Origin: Verrucomicrobiia bacterium
GTDB taxonomy: Bacteria > Verrucomicrobiota > Verrucomicrobiia > Limisphaerales > UBA8199
DNA: 46,143 bases
NCBI GenBank assembly: GCA_035946615.1
Contig: DASYZB010000039.1
Span: 1-46,143, forward strand
Reading direction: 5' to 3'
The translations under genes were made by a program, and so were the position numbers. Below, piece after piece: positions 7,512 through 16,449 of the stretch; positions within the stretch are counted from its first letter, which is position 1; every line of letters begins with the position of its first letter. The notes under the pieces were generated by a model. The model worked only from the letters and a program-made list of their open reading frames with translations. It ran no database searches and had not been told where the DNA came from.

Positions 7512-9752
7512 TTAGGGGCGAGATAGCATCTCTAATAATTGCGTGGCTTGGGTATATGCAGGCTGGATTTCCAGGGCGCGGCGGGCCGCGGCGCGGGCCT
7601 GGTCGGCGCGCCCGAGCCTGGCCAGGATAGTGGCCCGGGCAAAGGGAATATCCGGCGAGTGGTCATCAATGGATTCGGCCCTTACCAGGCTCTCGATGGC
7701 TTCTTGCGTTTTGCCGCAGCTATTATAAGCCAGCCCGAGATTGTACCAGCCTCGGGCAAAGCGCGGGTCCAACTCGACGGACTGCTTGAGGACCGCGCAG
7801 GCCTTCTCGATTTGACCGTCTTCGTTCAAAGCGAGACCCAGCTTGAAGCGGCATTGGGCATCGCGCGGCGCCAAGGCACAGGCGGTCTCTAATTCCTGAA
7901 CGGCCTCATCCTGTTTCTGTTCGAGGCTCAACCCGGTGGCCAGGGCCTCATGCAATGGAGCAGAACGAGCATCCCAATCCACGGCGCGTCTTAAATAGCT
8001 CATCGCAGGATTGAGTTCACCTCGGTCCAGATGAAAGACGCCCAGTTGAAACGCGCCCGGCGGCTGGTCGCCGTTATAGGCGAGGTAAGTCATTAATTCC
8101 CGCCCCGGGACTGAGTTGGTATCAATGGTGCGCCGCAAAGCCCACTCGGCCTCGATGCGCACGGCGCGGATGGGGTCTTCGAGACTGTTGCGGAGGGATT
8201 CCTGGATGGCCGGATTATCGGGCGCCACCGGTTCCAGTGCGCGTGCGCCGAGTGCCCGCGCCAGGGGGTCCGGGTCCCGCAAACTGGAGATCAGTGCCGA
8301 GGTAATTTGGGGAGCGTCTGCCCAATGCCGGAGCAGGCCCGCCGAAACCGCGCGCCAGAAGCCGTTAGTCTCCGTCTTTAAAAGACCCAAAAGCTCGGGC
8401 AGGGCCTTATCATCACCGGCACGGGCGCGGGCAAGAATCCGCGCTCGGGTGCGGGTAGGTCTTTCCATGCGCTGGCCATACCATTTGTCGGCCGCCTGCA
8501 GGACCCACTGGAGGCTCTGATTGGTGTGGCAGCGGCTGCAGGCGTTGGGAATGCCGAATTCTTTTGTGAGCAGGGGGTCGGGGATGGTGAAACCGTGGTC
8601 GTGGCGGGCATGGCGCTGCATGTAAAGCGTCTGGGGCATGTGACAATCGGCGCAGCTATCGCCCGGTTGGCCGGCCTGGTGGTGGCTGTGGGTGGCCGGA
8701 TCAATTTTTGGCGCCGGCGGGGCAGGCGCAGCGTGGCAGACCATGCACAGGTTATTGCCCGGAATCCGCACCTGTGCGGAGTGGGGTTCATGACAATCGA
8801 TACAGCGAATTCCAGCGGCATGCATCCGGCTGCCCTCGAATGCGGTGAACTCGAAATCCTCGTCCCGGACCTGGCCGTCGGGATAGAACACATCCGTTTC
8901 GTCGGGCAGGACCAGGGCGAAATGGTCGGAAAAGTTGTCTCCGGGACGGAACTGGCCAGTTAACTCGACCCGGCGGGCGTGACAAGAGCCGCAGACGTCG
9001 AACATGGCCTGGCGCCGGACTGGCCGAAGCGTGGGGTCGCCGGCTTGATTGGGATGGGCGGCTTGCCAGCGATTGTGCGCCGCCATTGGGCCATGGCAGC
9101 TTTCGCACCCGACGCTCATTTCGGCGAGCGTGGTTGAGTATGAATCGGTGGGTTCAAGGTAGTTCTTGCGCACGCTCGTGTTATGACAAGCGGCGCACAT
9201 GGAATTCCAGGTCATGCCGCGTCCCGTCCAATGGCCCCACTCACCGGGTTTGCGGTCCTCATTGCCATAGACATCGAACCAGTCCTGCCGCTGCGGATCA
9301 AAGGCCAGTTCCGTAACTTGAAAACGTCCTCCGCCAGATGGCACCAGGAATTGTTCCAAGGGCGCGACGCCGATTACCCTTTCGAGGGCAAAACCCTCGG
9401 GGCGCCCATCTATGCCAGCCGTGTGGAGTTGGACCCCCCGGGGGGTAAGCTGGGCGGAGGAGATTTGTGTTCCGTGCCGAATGGTTCGGGTTGGGGAAAA
9501 GGCAGAGGAGTCACGCGCCAAGCTGAGCCGTCGCTCAGCCGATGCGTGATGAGACTTCTGCCAGAGAACAAACTCCTCTTTGTGGCAGGCGGCGCAACTG
9601 GGCGAACCACCGAAGGCTGCGATGGGAGGTTCGGGGGCGGTGGTGGCCCGAGGTGCCGTGGTTTTGGGGGTTCTGGGGCCAAACTGAAGGGCTGCCACAA
9701 TAGCGAGTGCCAGAATGGCAGCGCAACCTAACCAGTTTTTCTGCACGGACAT
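7512..9752 (-). CDS. octahaem cytochrome c with HEAT-like and TPR repeats
   Basis: A 746-aa exported protein. The ATG at 9752 is chosen because it places a hydrophobic signal or anchor at residues 8-24; an upstream in-frame ATG at 9836 would add 28 residues. Eight CXXCH haem-binding motifs are visible in order: CAACH, CAACH, CESCH, CGSCH, CIDCH, CMVCH, CADCH and CSRCH. A region of HEAT-like helices follows (LPELLGLLKTETNGFW onward), and the last third is a run of TPR units (for example GWYNLGLAYNSCGKTQEAIESL). Related multihaem proteins transfer electrons in the periplasm, and the repeats suggest a protein partner. Its 5' end is overlapped by the four-helix-bundle reading frame upstream. Confidence 0.88.
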   Translation of the reverse strand: MSVQKNWLGCAAILALAIVAALQFGPRTPKTTAPRATTAPEPPIAAFGGSPSCAACHKEEFVLWQKSHHASAERRLSLARDSSAFSPTRTIRHGTQISSAQLTPRGVQLHTAGIDGRPEGFALERVIGVAPLEQFLVPSGGGRFQVTELAFDPQRQDWFDVYGNEDRKPGEWGHWTGRGMTWNSMCAACHNTSVRKNYLEPTDSYSTTLAEMSVGCESCHGPMAAHNRWQAAHPNQAGDPTLRPVRRQAMFDVCGSCHARRVELTGQFRPGDNFSDHFALVLPDETDVFYPDGQVRDEDFEFTAFEGSRMHAAGIRCIDCHEPHSAQVRIPGNNLCMVCHAAPAPPAPKIDPATHSHHQAGQPGDSCADCHMPQTLYMQRHARHDHGFTIPDPLLTKEFGIPNACSRCHTNQSLQWVLQAADKWYGQRMERPTRTRARILARARAGDDKALPELLGLLKTETNGFWRAVSAGLLRHWADAPQITSALISSLRDPDPLARALGARALEPVAPDNPAIQESLRNSLEDPIRAVRIEAEWALRRTIDTNSVPGRELMTYLAYNGDQPPGAFQLGVFHLDRGELNPAMSYLRRAVDWDARSAPLHEALATGLSLEQKQDEAVQELETACALAPRDAQCRFKLGLALNEDGQIEKACAVLKQSVELDPRFARGWYNLGLAYNSCGKTQEAIESLVRAESIDDHSPDIPFARATILARLGRADQARAAARRALEIQPAYTQATQLLEMLSRP

Positions 9753-10386
9753 GCCAGCAAATAGTACTAGAAAGGGAATAGGACGTATAGGAGGTATGGG
9801 AATTATGGAACATCTGATTTGGACTTGCGGTGTCAAGCCGAGCGTGGGTCATGCGCTCGCGCAGGCCGCCTTGTTGCAGAAAATCCGTTTCCAGGCGGCG
9901 GAGTTGGTGGTCGATGAGGTAGTTGGCCTGGTGGATGAGACAGATCGCAATGTTGGCGATCACTGCGGCCGGACGGGTTTCCACAAATGCGCGATAGTCT
10001 TCGAATTTCTGCGGGGTTTTCCTGCCAAGTTTTCGGACGTAACGCGCCTGCTTGGAATCCTTGCTCCACTTGGGCAAATCGCGCGCCCTTAAAAAATCGC
10101 GATAATCATCGAGCAACTCCTCGAGGCTAGCGCGTGCCACATTGGTAAGCTTGATCTCGGTTTCTTTCGACGTAAGGCCGGCCTTGCTGCCCTCAAGCAG
10201 GTTCTTTTTCCCTGATCGCGCGGATTGGATCATCTGATCAACTGTGCGATCGCCCCGCGAAAGAAATTTATGAGCAAATCGGAATGTAATATCATAGACG
10301 ACCTCGGCTTTCTGGAATGACAGGAGCGTCTGATAATCCCCGCGCGGCGGCAGAAGCCGTCGCGGGACTTTACTCCCATCGCTCAC
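9535..10386 (-). CDS. four-helix-bundle (S23/suffix-type) protein with read-through C-terminus
   Basis: Residues 1-185 match the stand-alone four-helix-bundle family related to 23S rRNA intervening-sequence proteins (DYQTLLSFQKAEVVYDITFRFAHKF is the start of the bundle, HQANYLIDHQLRRLE its last helix). Family members normally end soon after the GGLRERMTHARL segment. Here no stop follows: the frame continues for about 98 residues, the last 72 of them antiphase over the beginning of the cytochrome gene (218-nt overlap on the same strand). The extension is Ser/His/Arg-rich and looks non-native, so I infer loss of the original stop. A good Shine-Dalgarno (GAGGGG) precedes the ATG at 10386. Function of the family is unknown. 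Confidence 0.75.
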   Translation of the reverse strand: MSDGSKVPRRLLPPRGDYQTLLSFQKAEVVYDITFRFAHKFLSRGDRTVDQMIQSARSGKKNLLEGSKAGLTSKETEIKLTNVARASLEELLDDYRDFLRARDLPKWSKDSKQARYVRKLGRKTPQKFEDYRAFVETRPAAVIANIAICLIHQANYLIDHQLRRLETDFLQQGGLRERMTHARLDTASPNQMFHNSHTSYTSYSLSSTICWHVRAEKLVRLRCHSGTRYCGSPSVWPQNPQNHGTSGHHRPRTSHRSLRWFAQLRRLPQRGVCSLAEVSSRIG

Positions 10387-10409
10387 ATGCTTCCCCTCAT
10401 TCCCATCTG

Positions 10410-10664
10410 CTACCCACGAGGGTTCTGCTCCTCCGGCCTCTTATTCTCCAGGCGCACCATTCGAGCCTGGTCCTCGTCAAAGCGAGCGCTCTCTTTTTCC
10501 AGCATCCTGGCAATCAGGAAGAGGCCGGCGAAGACAGCGCCCACGGGGAAGATGATGTAGAGGGCATCGTACCCGCGCGTATTGACCAGGCCGATGTTGA
10601 TAACCAATCCGGCGACCAGGCAGATCGCCGCCAGGAGCAACAGAGTTTTATTCATTTTCGTCAT
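10410..10664 (-). CDS. small two-helix membrane protein, unknown function
   Basis: An 84-aa protein with two hydrophobic segments (about residues 7-25, LLLLAAICLVAGLVINIGL, and 36-52, YIIFPVGAVFAGLFLIA), then a charged cytoplasmic tail (EKESARFDEDQARMV). It starts 6 nt after the malic enzyme stop and ends 23 nt before the four-helix-bundle gene, so it is likely in that operon. The second ATG (residue 4) is an equally good start. I do not recognise the family. Confidence 0.68.
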   Translation of the reverse strand: MTKMNKTLLLLAAICLVAGLVINIGLVNTRGYDALYIIFPVGAVFAGLFLIARMLEKESARFDEDQARMVRLENKRPEEQNPRG

Positions 10665-10670
10665 AAATTC

Positions 10671-12431
10671 TTAAGATTTTAGAGCCGGCGTGGTTTGGGC
10701 AGTGAGCGCAAAGCCATTCCCCACAAAACCTGTCTGGGCCGCCTTTTCAGATCTGCACTTTCCACCCTCATAATTTGGCGCCCAGCAGAAGTCATCGATG
10801 GCGCTCTGAATGGCGGCATCGTTCAGGCTGCGCCCGAACCCCTCATCCCGGGCGGTTTGTGCAACTTTGAATGCGATGAGGCGGCTGACCTCGCGCAGGT
10901 CCCGCAAGCTGGGATACAAGCAGCCGGGGCCGGATGGCCGTGAGTTTGAAAAAAACGCCAGAGCCCGGGCAGCGGCCAGGAACATGGAATCAGTTACGCG
11001 ACTGGCTTCGCTGATGAGCACGCCGAGGCCAACGCCTGGAAAAACAAAGACGTTGTTGCATTGGCCGATCACGTGTTTTTGGCCATTGAAGGTGACTGGC
11101 TCGAACGGGGAGCCGGTGGCGATGAGCGCGCGTCCGTCCGAGTGCAGCAAGGCCTCCGCCGGAGTGCATTCGGCTTTGCTGGTGGGGTTGCTTAAGGGGA
11201 AGATAATGGGCCGCTCGCAGCCTTTGGCCATGGCGCGAATGACGGCTGGGGTGAAGTCTCCGGGCTGGCCGGTGGCGCCGATTAGTACCGTAGGCCGGCA
11301 CGACAGGATGACTTGCTCCAATGCCACAGGCGGTGGCTGGGCAAGCCCGAGCGCAGGGAAGTCCTCCGGGCGCAAGGCTGCTTCGCGCTTATGCCGCTCC
11401 AACTCGCCGCGCCCTTCCCAGACCACGCCCTCGGAGTCCATGAAAATTTGGCACTGGCGAGCTTCGGCTTCGGTCAGGCTTTCGGCGCGGAGTGCGGTCC
11501 GCAATAGCCGCCCGATTCCGACACCGGCAGCGCCCGAGCCGAACATGAGGAAGCGCTGTTGGCGCAACGAGTGGCCCAGAGCGCCGACAGCCGAAAGGAT
11601 GCCCGCGAGAGTCACAGCGGCTGTGCCCTGGATGTCGTCGTTGAAGCTGGCTAACCGCTGAGCATAGCGCTCCAGGAGGTTAAAGGCATTTGCCTTTTTG
11701 AAGTCTTCCCACTGGAGGAGGGCGCGCGGGAAGACGTGTTTGACCGCTTGCACAAACTCCTCGATAAACAGATCGTATTCGGCGCTGCGCAGGCGGCGTC
11801 CGCGGTATCCCACGTAATAAGGGTCCTCCAACAATGCCGAATTGTCCGTTCCGACGTCCAGGCTGATAGGAAGACAAAGGGAGGGGTGAATGCCCGCTCC
11901 AGCCGAGTAGAGGACCAATTTGCCGATGGGAATGGCCATCCCACCGGCCCCTTGATCGCCCAAGCCGAGAATCCGCTCGTTGTCTGTCACGACGATTAGC
12001 CGGATGTCTCTCCGAAAGTTTCTCAGACGCTGAGCGATTTGGCCCCGATCCTTTGGACACAAGAACAGCCCGCGTGGGCGGCGATAAATGTGGCTGAACT
12101 GCTGGCATGCAAGCCCGACCGTGGGGGTATAGATAATCGGGACCAACAGCTTTAGATTTTCGACCAATAACCGGTAGAACAAAGTTTCATTGCGGTCCAA
12201 CAGGGAAATCAAACCGATGTACTGTTCGAGCGAGTCTTTCTTCGAGCTAATGTGCTCCCATTCGACGGCAACCTGCTGTTCGATACTGAGAACCGCTGGC
12301 GGCAGCAGGCCTTCTATTCCCAGCCGCCGCCGCTCGGCCAAAGTGAAGCCGGCATCCTTGTTTTGCGCCGGGTCGCGCAAGACCTGCTCGCCTCGCGACC
12401 AATGCACGTTGAACGTCGATTTGTTTTTCAT
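10671..12431 (-). CDS. NAD-dependent malic enzyme
   Basis: A 586-aa enzyme that oxidatively decarboxylates malate to pyruvate. It has the long malic-enzyme N-terminal domain (LFYRLLVENLKLLVPIIYTPTVG, with the catalytic tyrosine in IIYTPTVG) and the catalytic-lysine motif GDQGAGGMAIPIGKLVLY near residue 170. The metal-binding segment is FNDDIQGTAAVTLAG, and the Rossmann motif GSGAAGVGIGRLL binds the dinucleotide. Length and the NAD-binding loop agree with the large NAD-type enzymes of the eukaryotic/MaeA class. It heads an apparent operon with the 84-aa membrane protein. Confidence 0.93.
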   Translation of the reverse strand: MKNKSTFNVHWSRGEQVLRDPAQNKDAGFTLAERRRLGIEGLLPPAVLSIEQQVAVEWEHISSKKDSLEQYIGLISLLDRNETLFYRLLVENLKLLVPIIYTPTVGLACQQFSHIYRRPRGLFLCPKDRGQIAQRLRNFRRDIRLIVVTDNERILGLGDQGAGGMAIPIGKLVLYSAGAGIHPSLCLPISLDVGTDNSALLEDPYYVGYRGRRLRSAEYDLFIEEFVQAVKHVFPRALLQWEDFKKANAFNLLERYAQRLASFNDDIQGTAAVTLAGILSAVGALGHSLRQQRFLMFGSGAAGVGIGRLLRTALRAESLTEAEARQCQIFMDSEGVVWEGRGELERHKREAALRPEDFPALGLAQPPPVALEQVILSCRPTVLIGATGQPGDFTPAVIRAMAKGCERPIIFPLSNPTSKAECTPAEALLHSDGRALIATGSPFEPVTFNGQKHVIGQCNNVFVFPGVGLGVLISEASRVTDSMFLAAARALAFFSNSRPSGPGCLYPSLRDLREVSRLIAFKVAQTARDEGFGRSLNDAAIQSAIDDFCWAPNYEGGKCRSEKAAQTGFVGNGFALTAQTTPALKS

Positions 12432-12649
12432 CAGCCGGGCAAAGCACCGGCAAAGAGAGCTCCGCCTGCGTGTCGGTTCTTCTGCCCTTGGCTAAATCTG
12501 GCACCCCTGGGATTGTCCGGCTGTACGCCAATTGTCAATCGCTTGGCATTTTTTGCTTGGTGAGGACTATGCGAGTGCCAAAAGCAATCGAGTCGGGGCA
12601 GGGCAGGGCTAATGACAAAAGCCGAAGCAACGAGCCGCCATTCCTGGGT

Positions 12650-12788
12650 GTAGGAGACGACGTAAGGAGTCTCTGATCAGCAACTTCCGGGTGAACCAAA
12701 GGCGGCCAGCAGACAATCTTGATAGAGACTCCTTACGTCGTCTCCTACGTGGAATGGACAAAAAAAGAGCGGCCATCTGCTGGCCGCC
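12650..12788. repeat. two interleaved perfect inverted repeats
   Basis: Bases 12650-12674 are perfectly complementary to 12724-12748 (25 bp). Bases 12701-12713 (GGCGGCCAGCAGA) are perfectly complementary to 12776-12788 (13 bp). The arms alternate, long-short-long-short, so the two hairpins cannot form as simple nested stems; an RNA copy could fold as a pseudoknot. The element lies in the 507-nt gap between the malic enzyme and zinc-ribbon genes. I see no gene in the rest of that gap. Confidence 0.8.
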
Positions 12789-12938
12789 CTACCTATGAAT
12801 CCCCTGTAACCCCGCCATGTTCTTCAGCGCTTCCGTTGCAAAGCCACTATCGCGTAAGAGTCCCAACCATCCACTAGGAAAATCCTTGGGGCTCTCCATG
12901 GCCCTAGAAGATGGTTTCGTCGAAATTTGAGAGGACGT

Positions 12939-13439
12939 TTACGCCGCCTTTTGTTCCACCGGCTTTTGCCCCAGCCGGGTCTGCTCGACTCCTTCAATGA
13001 AGTAATAAGGGGACATGTGCGGACGGTCGCGCCGGGGGCGGGTCCCCGCCTTGGGCCAGGTAAAGTGACAGTCCTCGCAATAATAATCCTTCTCGACCAG
13101 GCCAAAGCGGGCAGCCACACCCATGGCCAGAGTGGTCATCAGAGAATTGCGCGCGAATTGTGGATAATCGACTCGGAGCGAGCCGCACTCGGGGCACCGG
13201 ATAGCCTCGCGCAACGCGCCCTCGGCTGCATCCCAGTCCAATAGAAACTGCTCCGCCCGTTCAAATTGGTCGGCGGGAACCTCGATGCGCGCGCCTGCCT
13301 CCGGTTGTAAAACGAACCACAGCCGCTCGAGGCTGAGGTCATCGTGAACCTCTGAATCGAACCCGGCCTGACACAGGCGCTGTTGAATCGGCTCGGCCTT
13401 AGACCGGTTGGGAAATAAAGCTATCTCCATTATATTCAT
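12939..13439 (-). CDS. DUF2007-like protein with a C-terminal zinc ribbon
   Basis: A 166-aa cytoplasmic protein. Residues 4-70 (MEIALFPNRSKAEPIQQRL, then a V/L-rich beta strand and ADQFERAEQFL) resemble the DUF2007 fold, related to PII-like signal proteins. A four-cysteine zinc ribbon follows (CPEC near residue 82 and CEDC near 120). The ATG at residue 4 (13430) is the more family-like start; neither candidate has a clear ribosome-binding site. The precise role is unknown. Confidence 0.65.
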   Translation of the reverse strand: MNIMEIALFPNRSKAEPIQQRLCQAGFDSEVHDDLSLERLWFVLQPEAGARIEVPADQFERAEQFLLDWDAAEGALREAIRCPECGSLRVDYPQFARNSLMTTLAMGVAARFGLVEKDYYCEDCHFTWPKAGTRPRRDRPHMSPYYFIEGVEQTRLGQKPVEQKAA

Positions 13440-13549
13440 ATAATAACTTCGGCCTCCCCGGCGCGGAAATCAACCGGAAGCGGAGATTGCTAAATCGCTC
13501 AGAGGGGTCAGACCAGTCAGACCGGTCCGACGAAAATCGCAAACTTCCT

Positions 13550-15103
13550 TTACAATTCCATCCGCCGCGCGGTGGGTTGCTTTTGGCCATCGCGCGCCAC
13601 GCTGGCGTTACGAGCGCGGCCCTCAGCCCAACTGCGGAGCCGATTGATCTGCTCGTCCATGGTTTTGGCCAAGGGCACAGTTTGCGCCAGAGCTTCCAGG
13701 ACGTGTTCAGTAGTCAACTCGACCTTCGAGTAGAAGGCATCGTAGAGGGCGCTGTTAATTGCCTCCTCGATTTCTGCGCCGCTGAACTGAGGGCTGGCGT
13801 CGGCCAAGGCATCCAGATCAAAGAGGGCGGCGTCGCGCGCGTGTTTTTGGAGGTGAATGCGGAAGACCTCGAGGCGCTCCTGGCGGCTGGGCAGATCGAC
13901 AAAAAAAATCTCGTCGAGCCGGCCTTTGCGGAGCAGTTCCGGGGGCAATTGAGAGATATCGTTAGCGGTGGCAACGACAAAGACCGGAGCGCTCTTTTCA
14001 GAAAGCCAGGTCAGGAAAGTGCCGAACACGCGGGCGGTGGTGCCGCCGTCGGTGGCGCCGGACCCCTGGGAACCGGCGAAGGCCTTGTCAATTTCGTCCA
14101 CCCAAAGAATGGCCGGAGCAACCGATTCGGCCACGGCAATGGCCCGGCGGACGTTTTCCTCTGAGGACCCGACGAGGCTGCCGAACATGCGCCCCATATC
14201 GAAACGCAACAGGGGCAGTTGCCATTGGGTTGAGACGGCCTTGGCGCACAGGCTCTTGCCGCAGCCCTGCACGCCCAGCATGAGGATGCCCTTGGGGGCG
14301 GGCAACCCGAAGGCCCGCGCCTCTTTGGAGAAGGCCAGCGCGCGTTTGCCCAACCAATCCTTCAGGACGGCCAGGCCGCCAATTTGCGAAAAACCTTCGG
14401 TGGTTGCGTAGTATTCCAGCAAACCGCTCTTGCGAATGATCTGCTGCTTTTCGGCGAAGACCTCGTTGACATCGTCCCCGCTGAGGCGTTCGTCTTTGAC
14501 GATGATCTTGGCAAAGACGTTTTCGGCTTCGCCCAAGGTGAGGCCCAAAGCGGCCTGGAGCAGGCGCTCGCGCCCGGCCTCATCGAGGGCGATGACGACC
14601 TGCTTGAACTGTTTGACATCGGCGATGATCTTGTCGAGCAGATCGCTCAAATCCTCCCGTGATGGGAGAGGATAGTTGAGCACCGTGATCTCCTTTTCCA
14701 ATTCAGTCGGTATCTCCATGATCGGGGAAACCAGGATGATGGTCTTGAAGCTGTTCTTCAAGTGGATGGCAATCTCCTTGAGCTTCCGCACGACAGCAAA
14801 GTTGTTCTTGGTCAGAAACGGGTGAAAATCTTTAAAGATAAAGAGGGCCGGTTCGACCTGCTCGATAACCTGGTCGAGGGCGGCCAGGGGGTCTTTCGTA
14901 GCGGCGTTGCGATGTTTTTGGGATTGGATGGATGTGCCCGCTGGGACAATCCCGGTGCTGTAGCTCCATTCGAAGACCTTTTTCTGCCGCTTTTTGGCAA
15001 TCTCGACCGCCAGGTTCTGCACGCGCATCTCTTCGCTCGAAACGATGTAAAGGATCGGGTAGCGCGCCCGAATGAGCGTCTCCAGTTCAGTCTGAAAGTT
15101 CAT
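13550..15103 (-). CDS. Ycf46-type AAA+ ATPase
   Basis: A 517-aa AAA+ ATPase like chloroplast Ycf46. Residues 1-235 form the family's N-terminal domain ([16 protein letters not shown]). The AAA module has Walker A GVQGCGKS (Lys283), Walker B ILWVDEID (Asp336-Glu337), sensor 1 VVATAND and the arginine-finger region [13 protein letters not shown]. The C-terminal lid contains [18 protein letters not shown]. The start overlaps the upstream 74-aa gene by 4 nt (ATGA), so translation is coupled. Ycf46 proteins have no settled substrate; a link to photosynthetic or inorganic-carbon regulation is reported only in cyanobacteria. It is the last gene of the ECF sigma operon. Confidence 0.9.
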   Translation of the reverse strand: MNFQTELETLIRARYPILYIVSSEEMRVQNLAVEIAKKRQKKVFEWSYSTGIVPAGTSIQSQKHRNAATKDPLAALDQVIEQVEPALFIFKDFHPFLTKNNFAVVRKLKEIAIHLKNSFKTIILVSPIMEIPTELEKEITVLNYPLPSREDLSDLLDKIIADVKQFKQVVIALDEAGRERLLQAALGLTLGEAENVFAKIIVKDERLSGDDVNEVFAEKQQIIRKSGLLEYYATTEGFSQIGGLAVLKDWLGKRALAFSKEARAFGLPAPKGILMLGVQGCGKSLCAKAVSTQWQLPLLRFDMGRMFGSLVGSSEENVRRAIAVAESVAPAILWVDEIDKAFAGSQGSGATDGGTTARVFGTFLTWLSEKSAPVFVVATANDISQLPPELLRKGRLDEIFFVDLPSRQERLEVFRIHLQKHARDAALFDLDALADASPQFSGAEIEEAINSALYDAFYSKVELTTEHVLEALAQTVPLAKTMDEQINRLRSWAEGRARNASVARDGQKQPTARRMEL

Positions 15104-15324
15104 AAGATGCGGCGCCGGAGGCTTGAATCTTTCGGAACCACTTTTTTCAGCACAGCCGCCAATGCCGGCGTGAGATTATGCACCAGAATATTGCCATCCG
15201 ATAGGATTAACAGTTCGCTTGAAGTGCTGTGTTCGGCGCCAAGGCTGGTGGCGCCCACCGGCGAGGACGCCTGCGCTGCCTGGTCATAGGCGCCGCCGGG
15301 TTTGTTGTATCTTGGCCTGTTCAT
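15100..15324 (-). CDS. 74-aa protein between the radical SAM and AAA genes
   Basis: A 74-aa protein of unknown function. Residues 1-32 are polar and disordered-looking (YNKPGGAYDQAAQASSPVG). Residues 34-74 are compact and more conserved-looking (ELLILSDGNILVHNLTPALA, ending in [12 protein letters not shown]). It overlaps both neighbours by 4 nt (ATGA at each end), which strongly supports that it is a real translated gene. A small protein sitting directly beside a radical SAM enzyme could be its substrate or an adaptor for the ATPase, but nothing in the sequence decides this. Confidence 0.72.
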   Translation of the reverse strand: MNRPRYNKPGGAYDQAAQASSPVGATSLGAEHSTSSELLILSDGNILVHNLTPALAAVLKKVVPKDSSLRRRIL

Positions 15325-16190
15325 TGAATGAGGTTCAAGTTTAAATCACGCGCAATGCACACAGCGCGCTCCTGCTGATCGGCGGGAACGGTTCGGCGCA
15401 GTTCGGGATGACGGGCTGAGCGCCAGGCAGGCCAGAAGCCGGCACGAAGGCTTACCTTGACTCGCGGCAACTGGGCGGCAAGCCATTCGGCTACGGGCCT
15501 CCAGCAACAATCGATGTGGCCAGGCATGAGCAGATGGCGAACGATGAGTTCGGAGCGGGTACTGAGCAGGTTCTGCTGGACGGTCTCGATATAGCGTTCA
15601 ACTCGCGCGAGTCTTAGCGCGCAATCATCATTGCCGAATTTAAAATCCGCCACCCACACATCGAACATCCCATCGAGCAATTGCCGCGACTGCCACGACC
15701 CATGGGCGTTGGTTTTCCAGACCAGTTTCGCCGTTACGGGAAGTTGCGCGACCAACGCCAGGGCGGCAGGCAGATGGATGGTGGGCTCGCCGCCCAGCAA
15801 TTGGATGGTGAGTGCGCCCTCCTCGATAGCCAGGCGGGCGCCAGCGGCCACATCGGCCACATCGAACCGCGCGCCTGCCCTTGGGTTCCAGCTTGATGAA
15901 CCGGTGATGCAGAAATCGCAACGCAGATCGCAGCCGCTCAGGGCTATCGCAAAGGTGGGAAGCAACTCCAGCTCATCTCCAACCTCGATTTGAGCCGAAA
16001 AAAACCGGGTCTCAGCTCCCGCTCGGCAGCGGCCCGATTCGCCGGCGAGCCGGTTGACCCCGCAATCGTGGGCGCAGAGACGGCAGTCTGCGAGCATGGC
16101 ACGGGCGAGCCGCGCGCGAGCCCCGGCGATCAGCGGGCGGTTCATTCGCGCCGCCCTGGGCTCGAGAGAATCCGGGCAAGTCATGCGCAT
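15321..16190 (-). CDS. radical SAM protein, PflX-like
   Basis: A 289-aa radical SAM enzyme of the group related to pyruvate formate-lyase activases (COG1313, PflX). The N-terminal cysteine segment CRLCAHDCGVNRLAGESGRC comes first, followed by the CX3CX2C cluster motif CDLRCDFC that holds the 4Fe-4S cluster binding S-adenosylmethionine. A glycine-rich LLGGEPTIH motif follows. The ATG at 16190 is chosen because GAGGA lies 9 nt before it, overlapping the stop of the 79-aa gene; a TTG at 16214 and an ATG at 16145 are alternatives. The target protein is unknown. The 4-nt overlap with the 74-aa gene suggests they work together. Confidence 0.83.
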   Translation of the reverse strand: MRMTCPDSLEPRAARMNRPLIAGARARLARAMLADCRLCAHDCGVNRLAGESGRCRAGAETRFFSAQIEVGDELELLPTFAIALSGCDLRCDFCITGSSSWNPRAGARFDVADVAAGARLAIEEGALTIQLLGGEPTIHLPAALALVAQLPVTAKLVWKTNAHGSWQSRQLLDGMFDVWVADFKFGNDDCALRLARVERYIETVQQNLLSTRSELIVRHLLMPGHIDCCWRPVAEWLAAQLPRVKVSLRAGFWPAWRSARHPELRRTVPADQQERAVCIARDLNLNLIQ

Positions 16191-16203
16191 TTGAAAAGGT
16201 CCT

Positions 16204-16443
16204 CTAACCGCCAAACCAGCGGCGCCACCAGGACCGTGGCGTCGGCGGAGGTATCTGACGAAGGGATTGTTCTAAACGCTGCGCGATGACGGGTGGCACG
16301 GGGGTATGGAGCGCGTCGTGCCGGAGCATCTCTTCGGCGCTGGCGAATTCGAGAGCCGGTTGCGATTGGCTTTGCTGCTGATTGGCAGCCGCCTCCTGCT
16401 CTTCGGCTTTTTGTTGTGAGGAAAGTCTGTGTTGAGGCTTCAT
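16204..16443 (-). CDS. 79-aa protein following the ECF sigma gene
   Basis: A 79-aa basic protein. The N-terminus is Gln/Glu/Ala-rich (QQKAEEQEAAANQQQSQSQP). It is followed by a helix with EEMLRHDALHTPVPPVIAQR, and it ends in an unusual Trp/Arg tail (RSWWRRWFGG). It starts 6 nt after the sigma factor stop, the usual place for an anti-sigma factor or sigma partner, but it has no membrane segment or zinc motif. I infer a regulatory partner; no known family is recognised. The terminal WWRRWFGG could contact membrane or nucleic acid. Confidence 0.68.
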   Translation of the reverse strand: MKPQHRLSSQQKAEEQEAAANQQQSQSQPALEFASAEEMLRHDALHTPVPPVIAQRLEQSLRQIPPPTPRSWWRRWFGG

Positions 16444-16449
16444 ATAAAT

